The position numbers were made by a program, and so were the translations under genes. From contig NZ_JARUBJ010000002.1 in assembly GCF_029626145.1 (NCBI RefSeq), forward strand, positions 6,892,501-6,956,500: a stretch of 64,000 nucleotides of DNA, read 5' to 3'. The notes below the pieces were generated by a model. That model had not been told where the DNA came from, did no database searches, and was given only the letters and a program-made list of their open reading frames with translations. Of this stretch, positions 61,477 to 64,000 are shown piece by piece. Origin of the DNA: Micromonospora sp. WMMD961. Its GTDB lineage: Bacteria > Actinomycetota > Actinomycetes > Mycobacteriales > Micromonosporaceae. Position 1 is the stretch's first letter. Every line of letters starts with the position of its first letter.

Positions 61477-64000
61477 GTGGCCGGTCCGAAGGCACGCACG
61501 AACCGCGCCGCAGCTCTGCACCGTCGGGCGGCGGCAGTCGCGACCGCTGCCGCCGGCATTCTGGACGAGACGCGACCGGCCCCGGCCGATCAGCGCCGCC
61601 AGTACGAGGTGGCCGACCGGCTACGGGAGGTTGCGGTACGACTGACTCCGGGCTGGTCGGGTGCGGCACTGGACTCGCTCACCGTGGACACTCCGGCGGG
61701 TGACGGTCCGCCCCCGTTCGTGCGGGTCGGCACGGCGGCACCGTTGGACGACGCACGCTTCCCCGCGTTGGTGCCGTTGCTGGGCACCGGTCATCTGAGC
61801 GTGGACGCGGACGCCCGGGAACCGCGGGTGGCGGGGTTGCTCAGGGCCGTACTCCTGCGGTTGTTGGGTGCGACACCGGCGGGCGCCTTGTTGGTTCGCG
61901 CGGTGGATGCCACGGGTGACGTGCTGACGTCGTTCGGAGCGCTCGCCGACGCTGGTCTGTTGCCGCCGCCAGCGGTGGACGTGACGGGTCTGCGGGCGGT
62001 GTTGACCGAGGCGGAGCAGTGGGTCGCACCGGGTGCGAGTGGGCGGCGCCGACACGAACGTACGTTGCTGTTGGTGGTCGCGGCACTGCCGGAGTCGACC
62101 GGCCCGAGCGACCTGGCGCGGCTTGAGGCGCTGGCCGAACAGGGGCCGACGGCAGGGCTGCACCTGGTGGTGGCCGGTTGGCCCCCTGCCGGCCCGTACG
62201 CGGTCCGGGCACCGCTGCCGCACACCACCGCCCTGACGTTGCGCAACGCGTACGCGTTGCTCGGTGACCCGCCGGGGGCGTCTTTCGCCGGGCCGGGCGC
62301 GGATCCGCCGGGTGGGTTGAACTCGCCGGTCTTCGTGGAGTCGGATCCGCCGGTTGAGTTGGTGGACACGGTCTGTCGACGGCTGGCCGAGCAGGTGGAG
62401 GCGGGTTCACGGCTGGCGTTGGCGGCTCTGCTGCCGCCGACGGGTGAGCGGTTGTGGGAGTCGGACTCGGTGGACGGTTTGACCACCACGGTCGGTGATG
62501 CCGGGGGCCGGTCGGTGCCACTGGGCTTCACCGAGCTGACACCGCACTGGCTGGTGAGTGGCCGTTCCGCAGGGGGTCGTTCGGCGTTCCTGACCACCGC
62601 GTTGCTGGGCTTGGCCGCCCGCTACGGCCCGGATGAGTTGGCGCTCTACCTGGCGGATCTCGGTGAGGGTGAGTCCTTCGTGGAGTTCCTGCAGACCGAG
62701 CGTGACCGGTCGTGGATTCCGCAGGTGCGCGCCGCCGCGATGGCCGCCGACCGGGAGTACGTGCGGGACCTGCTCGACGAGCTGACGGCGGAGGTGCAGC
62801 GGCGGGCGGAGGCTGCGGCGCGGGCTGGTGGGCAACGGTTCGCGGAGTTGCGCCAGCATCAGTCGCTGCCCCGCATCGTCTGTGTGTTGGAGAATGTGCC
62901 GTTGCTCTTCGCGGAGCGGGACCGGCTGGCCGCCGAGGTGGCGGCCCAGTTGGACGGGCTGGCCCGGGCCGGTCGGGCGTTCGGCGTGCACCTCGTGTTG
63001 GCCGGCGCGGGTGAGCTGGGGCTGAGTGTCCGCGCGGACGCCGGTCATCGGGATTCAATGCTCGGGCAGTTCCCGGTGCGGGTGGCGTTACCGGGCGGCA
63101 GCCCGGTGCTGGAGCCGACGAACGACTCGGCGGCCGGTCTGCCGGTGGGCAGCGCGGTGGTCAACACCGCCGGTGGGCTCGGCGGTCCGAGGGGTGCGAT
63201 CCGAGGTCACGAACGGCTTATCCGTCATCCCGACCCGCAGGACCACCCGGAGGTGGTGGAGCGGCTACGGCACGAGCTGTGGGCGGCCCGGCCGGCCGGG
63301 TCGGTGCCGCCGGTGGTCTTCGCCGGTTACGCCCGACCGCTGCTCAGCAACGATCCGCGGCACCGGGCGGCGGTGGCGGGGCAGGCGCACGGGCCGGCCG
63401 CCCTACTGGGTCGGGCGGTGGACCTGGCCCGCTCGACGGTAGCCGTACCGTTGGGGCCGGCGGCCGGGCGCAACCTCGCGGTGCTGGGTTCGGGTGCCGC
63501 GGCGGGCGGGCTGCTGGCGACGGCGGCCCGGAGCACCGCCGACCATCATTCGCCGGGGACCGCTCGTTTCCTGGTGGCGGCACCGGATCCGGGCTCCCGA
63601 GCACTGGCGGAGGCGTTGACCACCGAGTTGGCCGCCCGGCATTCGGCCGAGGTGGTGGACCTGCCGACGCTGCTGGCGGACCCGGCCGACGAACTTCCGA
63701 CGTACCTGGTGGTCTTCGGTCTGGACCGGCCGGGCCCCCGGGAGTTGCCGGTGGACCGGCTACGGGCGTTGCTGCGGGACGGCCCTCCGGCGGGGAGGCA
63801 CCTGCTGGGCTGGTGGCGTGCGGTACCGCCGTTCGCCGCGTTGTTCGAGCCGGCTGGCGAGGTCGACAAGTTGGCTGCGGTGGTCGTGCTCGATGTGCCG
63901 GTTCCGCAGCTCACCGCCGTCTTCGGCCGGCCGGTGGAGTGGCGTGTTCGGCCTGATCGCGCGGTGCTGTGGGACGGTCCCGACGAGCGGGGCCGGGTCC
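61477..64000 (+). CDS. Degenerate tandem FtsK/SpoIIIE-type protein (3' end outside window)
   Basis: An open frame of at least 841 codons that runs off the window. The GTG at 61477 has AGAGGGG eight bases upstream; GTG 61468 is too close to that site. The protein has an FtsK/SpoIIIE-like domain with the segments PHWLVSGRSAGGRSAFLTTA (about residue 357), LALYLADLGEGESFVEFLQT and VRAAAMAADREYVRDLLDEL, matching the order of TraB/EccC-type DNA or protein pumps. The Walker A Lys is replaced (GRSAGGRS instead of GxxGxGKS). A second, weaker copy near residue 671 (LAVLGSGAAAGGLLATAARS) also lacks the Lys. Both sites may be inactive. Possible coupling protein of the T4SS-like cluster. Confidence 0.7.
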   Translation, partial: MAGPKARTNRAAALHRRAAAVATAAAGILDETRPAPADQRRQYEVADRLREVAVRLTPGWSGAALDSLTVDTPAGDGPPPFVRVGTAAPLDDARFPALVPLLGTGHLSVDADAREPRVAGLLRAVLLRLLGATPAGALLVRAVDATGDVLTSFGALADAGLLPPPAVDVTGLRAVLTEAEQWVAPGASGRRRHERTLLLVVAALPESTGPSDLARLEALAEQGPTAGLHLVVAGWPPAGPYAVRAPLPHTTALTLRNAYALLGDPPGASFAGPGADPPGGLNSPVFVESDPPVELVDTVCRRLAEQVEAGSRLALAALLPPTGERLWESDSVDGLTTTVGDAGGRSVPLGFTELTPHWLVSGRSAGGRSAFLTTALLGLAARYGPDELALYLADLGEGESFVEFLQTERDRSWIPQVRAAAMAADREYVRDLLDELTAEVQRRAEAAARAGGQRFAELRQHQSLPRIVCVLENVPLLFAERDRLAAEVAAQLDGLARAGRAFGVHLVLAGAGELGLSVRADAGHRDSMLGQFPVRVALPGGSPVLEPTNDSAAGLPVGSAVVNTAGGLGGPRGAIRGHERLIRHPDPQDHPEVVERLRHELWAARPAGSVPPVVFAGYARPLLSNDPRHRAAVAGQAHGPAALLGRAVDLARSTVAVPLGPAAGRNLAVLGSGAAAGGLLATAARSTADHHSPGTARFLVAAPDPGSRALAEALTTELAARHSAEVVDLPTLLADPADELPTYLVVFGLDRPGPRELPVDRLRALLRDGPPAGRHLLGWWRAVPPFAALFEPAGEVDKLAAVVVLDVPVPQLTAVFGRPVEWRVRPDRAVLWDGPDERGRV

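Noticed and set aside
52239..64000. Recent horizontal transfer of the T4SS-like cluster
   Set aside because: GC content and codon choice look like the surrounding genes and no integrase or flanking repeats are visible, so a recent arrival is not supported from this window.

Overview
The window is high-GC actinomycete chromosome. The gene content and order (lysS-lsr2-clpC, carD-ispD-ispF, radA-disA, folP-folB-folK beside panC-panD-nadB-nadC-coaX), GTG starts, GGAGG ribosome sites and 4-base ATGA/GTGA overlaps point to the Micromonosporaceae (Micromonospora or Salinispora-like). This placement is inference from gene order, not from a search. I see no rRNA, tRNA, CRISPR array, transposase, integrase or plasmid origin.

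Layout. 1-2.7 kb: two RDD membrane proteins, one with a 30-bp tandem repeat, and a HisC-like aminotransferase. 2.9-9.0 kb: an LPVTG wall-anchored protein, a PQQ-propeller protein, an SRPBCC protein, an orphan DUF397 protein, then a homogentisate (tyrosine) catabolic unit: fumarylacetoacetase, an unknown partner and divergent homogentisate dioxygenase. 9.2-12 kb: TPR protein, then carD-ispD-ispF (non-mevalonate isoprenoid synthesis). 13.7-17.7 kb: a small type III polyketide cluster (chalcone-synthase-like enzyme, acyl-CoA dehydrogenase, methyltransferase, divergent UbiA prenyltransferase). 18.7-24.4 kb: radA, disA (c-di-AMP), peptide deformylase, double-ACT protein, mutY. 24.8-30 kb: clpC, lsr2, lysS. 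30.7-37.5 kb: the cofactor block coaX, nadC, nadB, panD, panC and a DUF2520 dehydrogenase. 37.6-41.8 kb: TetR with three operators, an SDR enzyme, then an NDUFAF7/MidA-type methyltransferase coupled to a divergent NuoD paralogue. 43.4-47.1 kb: an osmoprotectant ABC transporter whose binding protein appears circularly permuted. 49.4-51.9 kb: folP-folB-folK-DUF3180. 52.2-64 kb: a type IV secretion-like cluster (VirB2-, VirB3-, VirB4-, VirB6-, VirB8- and VirB1-like genes plus a degenerate FtsK/SpoIIIE-type protein running off the window), with no relaxase in view.

The two most unusual observations are (1) a dispersed palindromic element present three times (9047, 39562, 40043), in which a 26-nt loop is conserved while the 22-24 bp arms differ between copies yet stay perfectly complementary, with two copies read in frame inside the MidA-like gene; and (2) the 52-64 kb T4SS-like cluster, with a chain of overlapping starts and stops that includes a hidden 25-codon ORF. 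Other leads: a NuoD paralogue with Trp at the quinone-Tyr position beside its likely methyltransferase, DnaA-box-like inverted repeats between clpC and lsr2, a pentapeptide-repeat tail on FolP, and well-formed TetR operators.
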